From Hirundichthys speculiger (taxonomy: Eukaryota; Chordata; Actinopteri; Beloniformes; Exocoetidae): a stretch of 64,000 bases of DNA. Within the stretch, counting starts at the first letter, position 1. Every line of letters begins with the position of its first letter. This document shows positions 27,781 to 40,037 of the stretch, in pieces. The translations under genes were made by a program, and so were the position numbers. The notes under the pieces are model-generated. The model was given only the letters and a program-made list of their open reading frames with translations, ran no database searches and was not told the origin of the DNA. Where the stretch lies: NCBI GenBank assembly GCA_018398805.1, contig JAGFBZ010000172.1, positions 806,001 through 870,000 on the forward strand, in the 5' to 3' direction.

Positions 27781-28060
27781 GTATTTGATCAACACATGCA
27801 GATGTGCCTGAATGTACAAACCTACGCATTGTTTTATTGTCTCCATTTCCACAAATCATTAAAAATCATATTGTTGTAAAAAATACACTCAGTTAGGAGA
27901 ACACCAGATGTTAGTTACATTGTGTCTAAACCAGATAAAATCAACATTTAAATACTTAAGATATAATGTAAAGACTTAAAATACTTAAAACTAAAGAATG
28001 CAGTCTTATCCAAGCCTTCTCTGGTTAATCATATTAATCCAAACCTCTGTTGAACTCCAG

Positions 28061-28171
28061 TCCAGTCCCCAAAGACAGAGATAAGTTCTACTTCAAGCTG
28101 CGGCAGGGTGTCCAGAAGAAGGTGCTGGTTTCGGTTCAACAAATGTGCAACAAGGAGCTGGGCATCGAGAG
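28061..28171 (+). CDS. RABGAP1L: RABGAP1L coding exon 6 (residues 274-311), kinesin-like domain
   Basis: Following a 280-bp intron and the acceptor TTGAACTCCAG, the exon reads SPVPKDRDKFYFKLRQGVQK, then KVLVSVQQMCNKELGIE. It matches SPVPKDRDKFYFKLKQGIEKK of the mammalian protein closely. Phase 2 on both sides; donor GAGAG|GTGAGC at 28172. Confidence 0.95.
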
Positions 28172-28224
28172 GTGAGCATCACTTCTAGATTATTAAATTT
28201 TCAGTTCACACATTTATTAAAATA

Positions 28225-29284
28225 CAACCCGAATTCCTGAAAAGTTTGGATGTTTTTTTTTTTCAAATTTTGGATAAAATGAAAATTAACAGACTTTCAA
28301 ATGACATGAGGCAGTATTTTATTCACAGCAGAACATAGATAACATAACAGATGCTTAACCTGGGAAAAATTTACACTTTTCAGCACTAAATGTGGTCATT
28401 TCAAATGTGATCCCTGCTACAGGTCTGTAAATAGTTGGACAGGGGCATGTTCATCATGGTGCAGCATCTCCTCTTCTTCTCAAAACAGTTAGAGGATGTC
28501 TGGGCATCGAGGTTATGAGTTTGAGAGTTATGTATGAGAATTTGGTCTCATTCTTGCCTGATAGAGGTTTCCAGCTGCTGAGGACCTCTTTGTAGTCTTT
28601 GATGTATTTTTCCTTTAATGATGCTTTATCTTTCAGCATCTCTGATGGTATGGGGGTGTATAAGTGCATGTGGTATGGGCAGCTGGCATGTGTTGGAAGG
28701 AACTATGAATGCTGAAAGGTATATAAAGGTTTTAGAGCAACATGCTCTCCATCAGATGACATCTGTTTCAGACGTCTGTATTTCAGTAGGACAATGTAAA
28801 AACCACATACTGCAGCTATTACAACAACATGGCTTCATTAGAGAAGAGTCCAGGTGCTGAACTGTCCTGCCTACAGCCCAGATCTTTCACCTATAGAGAA
28901 CATTTGGAGCATCATTACAGGAAAAATACGTCAAAGATGACAACCAAGTCTTCAGCAGCTGGAAGCCTCTATCAGGCAAGAATGGGACCAGATTGTCATA
29001 CATAATTCTCAAACTCATAACCTCGATGCCCAGACATCTTCAAACTGTTTTGAAAAGAAGGATGAACATGCCCCTGTCCAACTATTTAAAGACCTGTAGC
29101 AGGGATCACATTTGAAATGAGCTCATTTTATACATAAACCTGTAAAATTTCTCAGCTTTAACATTTGTTATGTTACCTATGTTCTGTGTAGTGAGTAAAA
29201 TATTGTCTCATGTGATTTCAAAGTCTTAATTTTTATTTTCTTCAAATTTACAGTATGTCCCAACTTTTTGGGAATTCGGGTTGT
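28225..29284. mobile_element. Fold-back Tc1-like element (long inverted repeat)
   Basis: The termini ACAACCCGAATTCC and GGAATTCGGGTTGT are inverted copies. The inversion continues inward through almost the whole element: left arm 28225-28623, right arm about 28911-29284, with an unpaired centre of about 290 bp. Matching blocks include TGTGATCCCTGCTACAGGTC, GACAGGGGCATGTTCATC and CATTCTTGCCTGATAGAGG. The centre reads + strand Tc1 transposase (SLMVWGCISACGMGSWHVLE, then MNAERYIKVLEQH). The right arm continues it (SPDLSPIENIWSII-like), while the left arm carries the same C-terminal transposase part on the minus strand. No intact reading frame survives. Confidence 0.85.
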
Positions 29285-30291
29285 TAGTGAAAAGTTCTTT
29301 GGGAGTCATAAATATATGACTAGCACTATATAATCTCAGTGCTGTTGATAGTGTTCTCATGGCAGTCATTATAAGCAGACTGATGTCTGGGTTGTATGTC
29401 ATTTAACCACAAGTCTACAGTAAATAGTTCTTTCCTTTTTACAGCAGACACAAATCTAAGCATTTTTTCTTATTTTAATTATAATGTATGCTGACATACT
29501 AGTAACCTTTTTATTGCTGGTCTTGGATGCAGTGTACCATGACAGGTACTGTACCGCATTTGTTCTGGAATGAAAATCTTCTCATCTCGTGGCAATAGTA
29601 CTGTTAATCTTGGTCTCCAAGTCCACATCCTTGTCCTTCATTCTTTGGCATTTTTGAGGTTATTATCTCAATATGATTAACTTAACAGAATACATTTGGA
29701 CTGTATTTCATTATAAATGAAAATAGTTTTTGTGTCCCTGCAGTCTGGAAGATATCTGCTTCTGTGAAAAAAAAATAAATTAACTAAAGGAATTAATGAT
29801 GCAGGGCTGAAAAGCTGCTTTATACCTATTTGGTATGCATACAATATCTACAGCCTCGCTTTCCATATGAAAGCACAAGTCGAGAAACAGTTTTGTAACA
29901 GAAGGACACTGCATGCACTCAGTGGTAGAAATGAAATAATAAAGCAAATGAAGCAAAGGCATTAAATGAAATTAATAAACCAGCAAATTAACACAGATTT
30001 TCATAAATCACTTGCAACTCCACGCAACCCCCCCCCATTTATGTTTTTTATATGCTGAAGCAGTGCTGGAAAACTAGGTCATTTCCCCTTTTGATTCTGT
30101 TGCTATCACAGGGAGACAGACACCTGCCCTCTGTTTTATTTTTAACGTGTGTGAAAACCCCTGTTATGTTTAGAAAAGGTTCCTTTTCAGGTATAAAGCC
30201 TTTGTTTTATGGCACTTTTTTTTAAAGTATTTATTTTATAGTCATAGTTTTGGACTTGGTGTTCATTTCTTTTGAAATAATGTTTTCATTA

Positions 30292-31496
30292 TACACTAAA
30301 TTGCCAAGTATTTGCTCACCTGCCTTGACTCACATATGAGCTTTAGTTCATCCCATTCCTAATCAACATGATGTGGGTCCACCCTTTGCAGCTAGAACAG
30401 CCTCATCTCTTCTGGGAAGGCTGTCCACAAGGTTTAGGAGTGTGTTTATGGGGATTATTGATCATTCTTCCAGAAGAACATTTGTCAGGTCAAACACTGA
30501 TGTTGGACCAGAAGGTCTGGCTCTCAGTCTCTGCTCTAATTCATCCCAAAGGTGTTCTGTCAGGTTGAGGTCAGGACAGTCAAGTTCATCCACACCAGAC
30601 CCTTCCATCCATGTCTTTATAGGCCTTGATTATTTTGGAAGAGGAAGGGGCCAGCTCCAAACTGTTCCCACAAAGTTGGGAGCATGAAATTGTCCAAAAT
30701 GTCTTGGTCTGCTGAGTTCCTTTCCCTGGAACTAAGGGGCCAAGCCCAGCTCCTGAAAAACAACCCCATACCATAATCCCCCCTCCACCAAACTTTACAC
30801 TTGGCACAATGCAGTCAGACAAGTACTGTTCTCCTGGCAACCACCAAACCCAGACTCTTCCATCAGATTGCCAGACCAGACTCTTCCATCAGATTACCAG
30901 ATAGAGAAGCGTGATTCTTCCCTCCAGAGAATGTTCCACTGCTCTAGAGTCCAGTGGTGGCTGCTTTACACCACTGCATCTGACGCTTTGCGTTGCACTT
31001 GGTGATTGGCCTGGATGCAGCTGCTCCACCATGGAAACCCATTCATGAAGCTCTCTGATCACTGTTGTTGAGCTAATCTGAAGGCCACATGAAGTTTGGA
31101 GGTCTGTAGTGATTGACTCTGCAGAAAGTTGTCAACCTATTTGCACTATGTGCTTCACCATCCTCTGACCCTGCTCTGTCAGTTTACGTAGCCTACCACT
31201 TCATGGCTGAGTTGCTGTCATTCCCAAACATTTCCATTTCCTTGACAGTTGATTGTGGAATATTTAGGAGCGAGGAAATTTCACAACTGGATTTGTTGCA
31301 CAGTTGTCATCCTATCATAGTTCCATGCTGGAATTCACCGAGCTCCTGAGAGCGACCCATTCTTTCACAAATGTTTGTAGAAACAGTTTGCATGTCTAGG
31401 TGCTTAATTTTATACACCTGTGGCCATGGAAGTGATTGGAACACCTGATTCAGATCATTTGGATGGGTGAGCAAATACTTTTGGCAGTATGTTGTA
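30292..31496 (-). mobile_element. Near full-length Tc1-like transposon with broken transposase
   Basis: The ends TACACTAAATTGCCAAGTAT and, inverted at the right, TACTGCCAAAAGTATTTGCT are Tc1-type terminal repeats around a 1.2 kb element. On the minus strand the transposase order is preserved. The N-terminal HTH region lies near 31350 (MGRSQELGEFQHG-like), and the central DDE region is recognisable at 30840-30700 ([20 protein letters not shown]). The C-terminal part is near 30560-30380. Several frameshifts and stops are visible, so it is inactive. Confidence 0.85.
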
Positions 31497-32246
31497 TATT
31501 GTGTGAGGAGGCAGTATGTTTTATTCTATATTTATAACTGAGCAGTTGAAAGGCCCCTCGGCTAGAAAGACTGAAAGTCTCAACAGTTGGTGCTTGCAGT
31601 GCCATACCAGCGTGTTTTCAGTGTTATACAATCTGTCACTTAGCGAGTCATTGGAGCATTGGATATTTATTGTTATATCCTAAATGAGAAACTCATACTA
31701 ATTTACATTTGTATGGTAAACCGTATAACGCTGGAACATTTTCATGAACTTGGCCATGAAAACTGTCACTTCACTATAAGTAACTGCAGTAAGGACTTAA
31801 CAGAGTTGTGGTTATATTAGCTTTTGTATAAGGGTGCCAGATTTCAGCCAGCAGCACTTTGTCTGGCTGAATCTTTTCTGTTTCTTTTTATAAGATGCCC
31901 TGGTTATCAAAATATGCTATTAATAATCTAAGATTACATTTTTGGTGATTTAGGGAGATCTTTAAAGTCAACTGCACTGATCACTGTTCTTATAACTCTT
32001 TTTTTTATTGTTTCTGCTCACTGCTTTCCTGTAGCGTCGCTGGAATCGAGTATAAACTTACTCGACTTGCCTAATTATGTGTGTACTGTATGATTTTTAT
32101 GCTTCAGTGGTCCTTCATCTCTTAAGTTTTAACTTTCCACTTCCCTTCCTCTCTCAGCTAATTAACTAGTGAATATAGGCTGCAGCTCTGCAGTGGAATT
32201 AGTGGTTATTGATTTGTTGATTGTACCTCCTGTGTCTTCCCGTTAG

Positions 32247-32313
32247 GTGTTTTGGGATGCTGCTGAGTCCAGGACAGAAAGTCTGCAACAGTGACATGCA
32301 TCTACTTGACATG
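32247..32313 (+). CDS. RABGAP1L: RABGAP1L coding exon 7 (residues 311-333)
   Basis: A 67-bp exon encoding CFGMLLSPGQKVCNSDMHLL plus DM, matching ERCFGMLLSPGRNVKNSDMHLLDM of the family. It completes the split Arg codon from the previous exon and leaves in phase 0 at GACATG|GTGAAC. It is part of the kinesin-like domain. Confidence 0.94.
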
Positions 32314-32816
32314 GTGAACAAGACTTAATTTAACCAACTTAATTAATTCTTATCACAGAGTAGTAGATTATGTGGCTATTATTTTGACTTGGGGAAATGT
32401 CTTGTTTGGAAGGCACAAACTTCTGTCTGCCACTGTCTGGCTTAGAGGTTTTTTTTCTCCTGCTGTGGGAGTCTTTTTTTTTTTACTTGCCATTATCCTT
32501 GATTAGGATTTAATATTATAATTTTGTTAATGATGTTTGCTCGTGGGTCATGCTCTGGGTCTCTGTAAAGTGCCTAGAGACAATTGGCACTGTAACAGAC
32601 GCTATACAAATAAAATTGAATTGAATTAAAAACTTAACTTCTATAATTGCTCTGTTCTGATTGAATAAGCACGTTTAGTTGATGCACATGTTCATTGATT
32701 TTCATTCACTTTACCGTTTGTGCAAGTCATGTTGCAATTGACCATATATGTAAATATAAACATGTTTTTTTTTTTTGCAAGAAAATAAGTTTATTGATTA
32801 TTTAATTCATTCACAG
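32314..32816 (+). other. RABGAP1L: RABGAP1L intron 8, with a LINE-type 3' tail
   Basis: A 503-bp intron. Much of it (about 32395-32628) resembles a non-LTR retrotransposon 3' region ending in GCTATACAAATAAAATTGAA and a short TTGAA repeat. The acceptor is ATTCATTCACAG at 32816. Confidence 0.7.
32395..32628 (+). mobile_element. 3' tail of a Rex/CR1-type non-LTR retrotransposon
   Basis: CTCTGTAAAGTGCCTAGAGA, then GGCACTGTAACAGACGCTAT and a TAAATTGAATTGAA-type terminus form the common 3' end of a teleost non-LTR element. No coding sequence remains. Confidence 0.55.
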
Positions 32817-32919
32817 GAATCAATGGGAAAGAGCTCTGATGGAAAAGCCTACGTCATTACAGGAACATGGAACCCCAACATGGCAGCTTTTCAGCCACTG
32901 AATGAAGACACGCCCAAAG
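32817..32919 (+). CDS. RABGAP1L: RABGAP1L coding exon 8 (residues 334-368)
   Basis: The exon reads [20 protein letters not shown], then [14 protein letters not shown], aligning with [34 protein letters not shown] of the human protein. Phase 0 in, 1 out; donor CCCAAAG|GTTTGG. Confidence 0.95.
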
Positions 32920-34348
32920 GTTTGGATTAGCTTTTTTCCCTTCAAATAATAATATGACATAGTCTAACTAATGCAAAATCATTAAAGTAAACTTTCATTC
33001 ATTTCTCCAAAGGCTTCTGCTCCTTTCTCAAGTCTCCCTGCTTACTGTTTATGAAGACATGACGGCTAATATTCGGCTGTTACTAAATGCTAAATATATG
33101 CATATTTTAGGTTGCAATTATGGTCTCTGCAAACTTAAACCCACAGATGTTTATGAGCCCTACACACACATTAGGGTGGAAGTATTTCTGCACACTGTTG
33201 CCAATGTGACATTTATTTTGTGTTTGCTCTGGAGCCTGGAAGTGACAGTTGCCCTCATCTATTCTTTGGCACATTGGCACATTTGGCACACAGAGCAGTA
33301 TATTAAGTATTCACGAACAGAGGTCTTGCCTCTCCAAATTCATTATGGTCAACACATGAGATAAATTAGCAACGTGCTGACTCAAATGCTTGACTTGAAG
33401 TTGGTCTGTCAAAACGGTAAACCTCACAGAGGTCAGGTGGTTATAAAGGATGGCTGGAACATTCACAAACATTAATAAATACATTTGCTGATGTTTCCTG
33501 GAGAGGGTACTGTTGCTTAGAAGCATATTTTAGATAGTAGCTACACTTAACTGGAAAATCACTGTCATTATGTGCTTAAAATGAAGGTATTTAAAATTTT
33601 GCTTTGGGGCAATTTTTCGCTCATTATAACACCAATTTAAAGTGTTACGGGCATTGCAGCCCAGATGAAGCTTGCAGTATTCTTAAATTCTTTATTTTCT
33701 GACACAGTCTGTATAAATTTCAGAATATTCAAGGTTCACTTTCTAAATTCTTCATCTGTTAAAGCAAAACTACTTTTACAGGTCAATGACTTGAAAAAGC
33801 AGTTTACTTAACAAGGCTTTGTTCCATAAACCATTGTATCTGTTGTTAAATATATGCTATTAAATGTCGGCCATCTTGCATTACACTGTTTTTATCCAAT
33901 AATTATTTAGGTTTATCCACTAGGGGGTGTGTTATTTCCACAGTAAACATCTATGGCAGTGCATGGTGTGTATTTCCTACCACCCAGCACCAGCCAAACA
34001 GATTAATGACGTCAACTAAGGATGAAATTCTACATTTTATTGTATAGTTAGATTTTCACTTGTTTTAAATGATTTTTAAATGTATTCATAAAATCATGTT
34101 GCAGTAACAAAATTGTAGATTTCTTTGCCCAAGTGGTACAGTTGTGTAGGGAGTATTACACATGTAGCTTATCACTTCTACCTAATGCTGTAATTTAGCA
34201 TTTTCAAGCATTTAGACATAATTGAAGGTAGTTTATTTCATATGCATTTTATTTATATTCTTTATTATTATTGTTTAACAGTCATGTGCAATACCCTGAC
34301 TCTAACCTGGCTTTTTCCTTGTTTTGTATTGACGTGGTTTTGCTCCAG
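32920..34348 (+). other. RABGAP1L: RABGAP1L intron 9
   Basis: A 1.4 kb AT-rich intron. I see no transposon or gene; the reading frames near 33059-33526 are chance overlaps on opposite strands. The acceptor TTTTGCTCCAG ends at 34348. Confidence 0.75.
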
Positions 34349-34515
34349 ATAAACAGGTGTACATGACAGTGGCCGTGGACCTGGTTGTGACCGAAGTGGT
34401 GGAGCCGGTTCGCTTCCTTCTGGAAACTCTCGTCAGAGTCTATCCATCGAACGAACGTTTCTGGTACTTCAGCCGTAAAACCTTCAGTGAGACTTTCTTC
34501 CTAAAACTCAGACAG
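34349..34515 (+). CDS. RABGAP1L: RABGAP1L coding exon 9 (residues 368-423), end of kinesin-like domain
   Basis: The exon completes an Asp codon and reads [20 protein letters not shown], then [20 protein letters not shown] and [15 protein letters not shown]. This is nearly identical to mammalian RABGAP1L and clearly different from RABGAP1 (VLFMTTAVDLVITEVQEPVR). Phase 1 in, 0 out; donor AGACAG|GTATTT. It is the strongest single exon for paralogue assignment. Confidence 0.97.
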
Positions 34516-37500
34516 GTATTTCTGCCACTGCTATCAAAACCTGCACATGTTCATTCTTTCCGTATAGTCATGTTTATGTTCCAACATCCTGGGTTTAAAG
34601 GTCCAGAGAGTGCTGAGAAACAGAGTTGGCTCTGCCTGATTGGATTCTGGCGCAGTTGTTTATTGGTGATTTCTAACTGGTTGTAGATTTGAAGAATAAA
34701 AGAGTGTATGTAATGAGATTTTTGTTTTTTATTCCTTTTTTTCTTTTAGTTTTTGTCTTTTTTTTGTCATTTTGAGAAATAGCCATGCTTGCTACTAATC
34801 CGTTTCACATAAGAAGTTAGTTTTTATAAACAGACAGTGTTTATGCTTGCAATAAGATGTTTTTGTCAGTCTGTACGTTTGTCTGCAGTAGTTCGATATT
34901 GGACAGATATTGGGCAGACTTGGCAACAGTTTATTGGAAGGAAAATGTACGATTAATATCTTTCGTATTGAGCTAATGCATTTTAAGATGATTTGCCTAA
35001 ATCACTGCACTCACTCTTGAATGCATTAAAGTGGACATCAGATGGCTAATGCCTGGCAGTTTTTTCTGATCTAAGATACTTATGCGTTAGCTTTGCAGAG
35101 TTTTAAATTACTTGAGAATGATATTAAGATATCATGAGTAACGATGCTTCCTTAATAAGAAAAACTTAAGAGGGCAGCATCATCTTGTTTATTTGTCAAA
35201 TTTCTGTGAGCTTTCTGTGAGGGCTGTGAGCGCCTCATGTAGCTACACTCAACTCTGCCAGATTACTTACCTTCTCAACAATCACAAGTCCAGAAATCCT
35301 GACATACAGGTTCGAGCCTGAATCTGAAGTATGAAAGTCGTCAGCTGGAAGAACCTTAACAACAAAGATTACATGCTGACGTCTCTGTGTGGGAAGGTTG
35401 TGTAAAAAATAAAATAAATCCAGCTAAGCTAAAGCTAGAGAATGTTAGACATTTCTCTCATGACATTTTGGGAACAAAGCAGAAGCTGATCGAAATCTTC
35501 CTTGGTGTGATCGAGGAAGACGTGATCATAAATGATTATGGAGTCCACATTAACACTTTACTGGCATCATGACACATGAACGCACACAGCCCTTTATTCT
35601 ACGAGTCAACTCAGTCCCGACTTTATAATGTAGTTATCTAATGTCCAAAATAAAGTCTCAAACTGAAAAGTTTGTGCAACTTAGATACACTTTTATGTTT
35701 ATTTTGCATGGAGGTAGGTTAACTGCTGGTACATCTCCTGTTTTAGAGTTTAAGATGACATGTAACAAAATTCTTTGTTGCAACACTTCAGATTAACACA
35801 AATCCACGGAAAAGCAGGTATTTATGTCCACTTTAATAGTAACCTGAACAGGTGAATACAGTACATTGAGTCTCAGTGGAGATATAGATGATAAAATGTG
35901 ACCTCTTGCTGTGAAACTATCAATTATTTAATAATTACTAGTCATTCAAATCAAGTTGGGTTTATTACAGCCCAAACATCTATCTATCAGGCATCTGTTC
36001 CAAAACCAAAACTGTCTTTTCTAAACTGGGAGCAGTGGTTTGAGAGCTATGAAGAAAGATGTATAATGATTCATCCTTTTCTCTCTTTCAGTTTGTGAAT
36101 CCCTCGTGTGTCTTCAAATGTTATCATGTCTGATCCTTTCTGTCAGGCAACATTGATGTTCATCATTTTAGTACTAACCTCATTTATGTCACAAATTACA
36201 GCACTTGCTCTCCTCATTGAACTGTTTGAGTTTTGTGTATTAAAAAAAAAACCCAAACCAAATTCTTCCCTCATTGTAATTTTAAACATGCAGTGGCAAA
36301 CATCTAACCATTCCCATGTTAAAGTCTGCTTAACTGTCTTTTTGTTGACTTACAACATGTACTGTATGACTGACTAGTGCTGAGAGAGTGCATGTTCACT
36401 TACCTCCCGCCAGCATGTGTACGCTCAGCCTGAGCAGTCGATGCAGGTGCTCATAAATACTATTAAGCCATAAGCTTCCTCTCCCCTATTGAAAAGCAGG
36501 TCTTTTAATAGGCCATAGGGACCTGGCGAAGCGGTGGAGTGTGGGGAAGCGTTGGATTGTGGAAACTAATAAGAGGCTCTGTCTCATTATTTGCGTGTGG
36601 GTAATTAACAGCAGTGCTTTGACTTGTCCGCCTGATTGCCTCTCTAGTTATCTCCTCAGTAAATGGAAGAGTGTAGGGCTGGTGCTGTGCCTCTGAGCTA
36701 ATTAAAAGATAATATTGTGTGAAGGTTTTGCAGAAGATGGCAATCAAAGGTTATCCATGCACACAAACATAAAATATGCAGTCTTATTTTGCCAAAAACA
36801 GTCTCTCAGGTACCAAGGACTTTAGCTAACTTCCAGGATTTGTTTTCTGTCTGCTTCACTTATAAAATGTACCCAGTGGCAGCATTATTTTTAAATAATT
36901 GCTCTTTTTATTTCTGGGTCATTCCACCTCAATTCAACAGGACCTTCCCGCATGACCATCTCTGATTTGTTTGATATTTTTTTCTTATGAACTTTGACTA
37001 TAATGTAGTAACTTTGTGCAATATTAGGCTGGTACTAGCAATAATATTGGATTTATAAATTTTTGAAAAAGTGCCCGTACGGCCATTTTCGAGACATTCC
37101 TAACGCTTTTAAAATTATTACCATTTTTGAGGGGCTGTATCTTCGAAACCGTACAAGCTAGAGAGCTGATTTTTTTTATGCTGTTAGTCCTGAATGTTTA
37201 CTCCTTACGGGGTCAGTTTCAGGTGTCTATTCATTGCTGTTTGTTTTAAAATAAATTTCAAACATCCAAAATAAATTTCACTCGCTTTGTGCGGTTCACA
37301 TTTCAAGTCCCCATTTGGACCCCTTGTAATAGTAGCTGAGACTTACTTTTTTTGTTGAACAATCTCCTTCTCTTATAGAATAAAAATGCATAAAGAATTT
37401 GCAGAAACAATTGTACTTTAGTTCTCATATGACCCAGCAAAAAACGAATTTCGCATTTTATTGTCGATATTCAATGGGCAATTGACAAATCATGACAAAA

Positions 37501-39367
37501 TGTACCAAAAAAGTAAATATACTACTACAAGTTTCAAGTTGGTACTAAGTCTCTAAGTTACCTAGAAAAAATTTTGTAAAAAGGTTTACAAAAAGAGAAG
37601 CTTTTGTTACTTGCTCAAATATGATATTTGTAAAGATCCATTTATTTTTAAGAATAACTCTATTACCTTATTATGTTCAGCAACGAAAATGATGTTGGGT
37701 AATCCTTCTATTATCCTGCTCTTTTTTTTTTTTTCTTTTAAAAAATACTTAATGATAGGCCAGATTTCTGTTGCTGTATCATCAGTGTTAATAATTCACC
37801 ATGTAGGTTAACTATTCACTGGCAGACACCATGGAACAGCAATTTTGTTACTGAAGCCATCTCTGCCTCTAAAAAATAGGTCACGTTATATTTATTTTCC
37901 AATTTGAGTGGAACCTTGATTTGAGTTGGTTAGTGGATGCCAGACAAGCGGACTGATCAATATAGCTCATTGATCCTTTCTTCCAGGTGGAGGAGAGGAA
38001 CAGCAGCACTAAAATAATTGAATAGACCAGAAATAAACATCTGTTGCCTATAACACCGAAGGTCATGTTTGATGGCATCTTTGTTTTCTTGTGCATTTCT
38101 TAAGTGTAGATGCATATAAGGTCTAAATGAAATATATTTGTTTATGTCCTGAATTTGCAGCTCAAGAGGTTTTGATGGAAGTGATGAAAGTGAAAATGAT
38201 CCTTTATAAATTTCAAAAAATGTTTTTCACGTGATTCATGGACATCAGAGCCAAAATTCACGCTTCTCTATCCATTAAATGTAACTCATGTGTTTAGTCG
38301 GGGTTTTCAGCACCTGAGTAACTTTATGTTTCACAAATTTACAAACACATTGTACCTCATGGATTGTGAAAATCTTTAAAACAATGATTAAGGTGATTTT
38401 GTGCAATTTATTTAGTCTTTAAATGCATTCTTTTTCCTCTTGCTATATTATTCCTCATTTTATTTTGCTCAGATAGATGTACGGGTGAATTTTGGTTCTT
38501 AGGTTTTGTTTTCTTTTACATGTGGTTGATTGCTCAACAGTGATGCAACGGCCGACGTTCTTGCTCTTGATTTAGTGGCACTAGTCTTGTAGACACTTAT
38601 TTTCTGTCATTAGTGTCCTCTGAGGAAACGATGAGCTCCAGCCTTGTGTTGGGGCTCCAGGTGGTCGAGCTAATTACCTTGTTGAGATCCACCCTCGATT
38701 TCCACTTTCATACAGACATCTGTACATGTGCGGCTGCTTTTTTGTCCTGGACATATGACCTTGCAATGACTTCTTCTTCTTGCCGCCCCCCCCCCCCGCC
38801 CGCCTGCTCGCACTACAGTACCATTGCTCTCTAGCCATCTTGTAGTGAAAGAAATGACCTGTTTCTGTGAACTCCATTCGTCTTCCACCATCCAACATTA
38901 CTTGTACCAGAAATCTTAATCGGTTGCTGATCTGCATTTCATTGTTTTCTAATTGAATAATAGCGATGTATAAAATACGTGAAGTATTTAATATAACGGT
39001 CAATAAAATGCCAACCAAAGAATGACTCGATTCACATTTAAGTGCAATATGAGAATGCATATCTAGTACTGCACCTACTGCTCTAATGAGTAATATCTTC
39101 TGAAGTTGAAAGGGAGTTTTTCAACTGTCCTCACAATACACTCTCTTAAAAAAAAGCCTTAAAAAAAAACAACTAAATAATTTGTATTGAATCTTACCAG
39201 GAAGGCCCATCTGATAGGGGGCATCTGGTGACAATACATAGTTGAGTTGGTCACATTTTCCTGCTGGTTTATGGTTTTATAGGTAACATGATCACAACTT
39301 AAAAAAAAATATATATGTTCGCTTTGGTATCAACATATTCTGATTGTGTGTATCCATGTGTGTACAG
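34516..39367 (+). other. RABGAP1L: RABGAP1L intron 10
   Basis: A 4.85 kb intron with no recognisable gene. A stretch around 36915-37450 resembles a dispersed repeat that I cannot classify, and 38785-38797 is a C-rich run. Open frames at 35387-35572 and 38674-39060 show no family resemblance. Confidence 0.7.
36915..37450. repeat. Unclassified probable dispersed repeat
   Basis: The stretch beginning GGTCATTCCACCTCAATTCA and containing GGGGCTGTATCTTCGAAACC has the look of a multi-copy teleost element. I cannot define ends, target duplication or coding sequence. Confidence 0.3.
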
Positions 39368-39497
39368 CAGCCACCAGACCAAGTCGGTCAGAGCGAAGCT
39401 GTGTATGAGGTGGTGAGTCTTCAGAGGGAGGCAGAAAGAAACAATGGAGGAAGAGAACAGTTCGTCTCACCCAATGAGGAAGAGGAGGCTGACGAAG
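39368..39497 (+). CDS. RABGAP1L: RABGAP1L coding exon 10 (residues 424-467), acidic linker
   Basis: The exon reads QPPDQVGQSEAVYEVVSLQR, then EAERNNGGREQFVSPNEEEE and ADE. AVYEVVSLQRE matches AIYEVVSLQRES of human RABGAP1L. The rest is an acidic, low-complexity linker between the kinesin-like and TBC domains. Two AG acceptors three bases apart (GTACAGCAG) would include or omit the first Gln. It leaves in phase 1 at GACGAAG|GTATGC. Translation beyond the donor to 39556 is intronic. Confidence 0.93.
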
Positions 39498-40037
39498 GTA
39501 TGCCTCCTTTGTACTACTCCAGATCAGGAAAAATTAGAATGGAAAATGAAAATTAAGGAACACAATGATCCTTAGAATGGGGGATATAAGACAACCAATA
39601 TTTTTTATTTATTTATTTATTTGAAATGGGTGATGTCAACAGGTGATGCTATTGTGACAAAGGTCGCTACTAAATGACCGCCTCTGAGGAGTAAAGATGG
39701 GGTACAAATATTTGCAGTTTCAGAAAATATGTGAGAAAACCATATAAAAGTTTAAAAACAATGTCAGAGGATCTGATGGTATGCGGCCCTATCATAGCCC
39801 TTTTTGAAGAATATTTACACTTTTTTATGGAAACATAAATGCAAGAAGTGCATGGACCATTAAGAGCAGCACATTTTGCCTTTTATAATGTCAGTTTTTC
39901 TCATTCTACACATGACAAAGGTATCACTGAGGGAGTAGATGGTATGGGTTCTGATATCAGTCCCGCTCTATTGAACATTTCTAGGGGACTTTCAGAACAC
40001 TTACAAAGTGATATATGCTTGCCCTAACTTTTCTGGA

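Larger units (their letters stand above)
28172..32246 (+). other. RABGAP1L: RABGAP1L intron 7, carrying two Tc1-type elements
   Basis: A 4.1 kb intron. The fold-back Tc1 (28225-29284) starts only 53 bp after the donor, and a near full-length Tc1 lies at 30292-31496. The remaining sequence (29290-30290 and 31500-32246) shows nothing recognisable. The acceptor is TCTTCCCGTTAG. Confidence 0.8.

Noticed and set aside
27351..27788. A 145-residue + strand open frame overlapping RABGAP1L coding exon 5
   Set aside because: It reads the intron's T-rich tract and then the exon in the wrong frame; the correct frame matches RABGAP1L.
28618..28860. Possible domesticated transposase fragment (80 residues)
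   Set aside because: It is the central piece of the fold-back Tc1, with frameshifts on both sides and loss of key catalytic context; no sign of selection can be read.
35330..35640. Possible processed pseudogene (frame containing ILGTKQKLIEIFLGVIEEDV)
   Set aside because: I could not recognise a parent protein, there is no poly-A tail or target duplication, and the upstream frame has stops.
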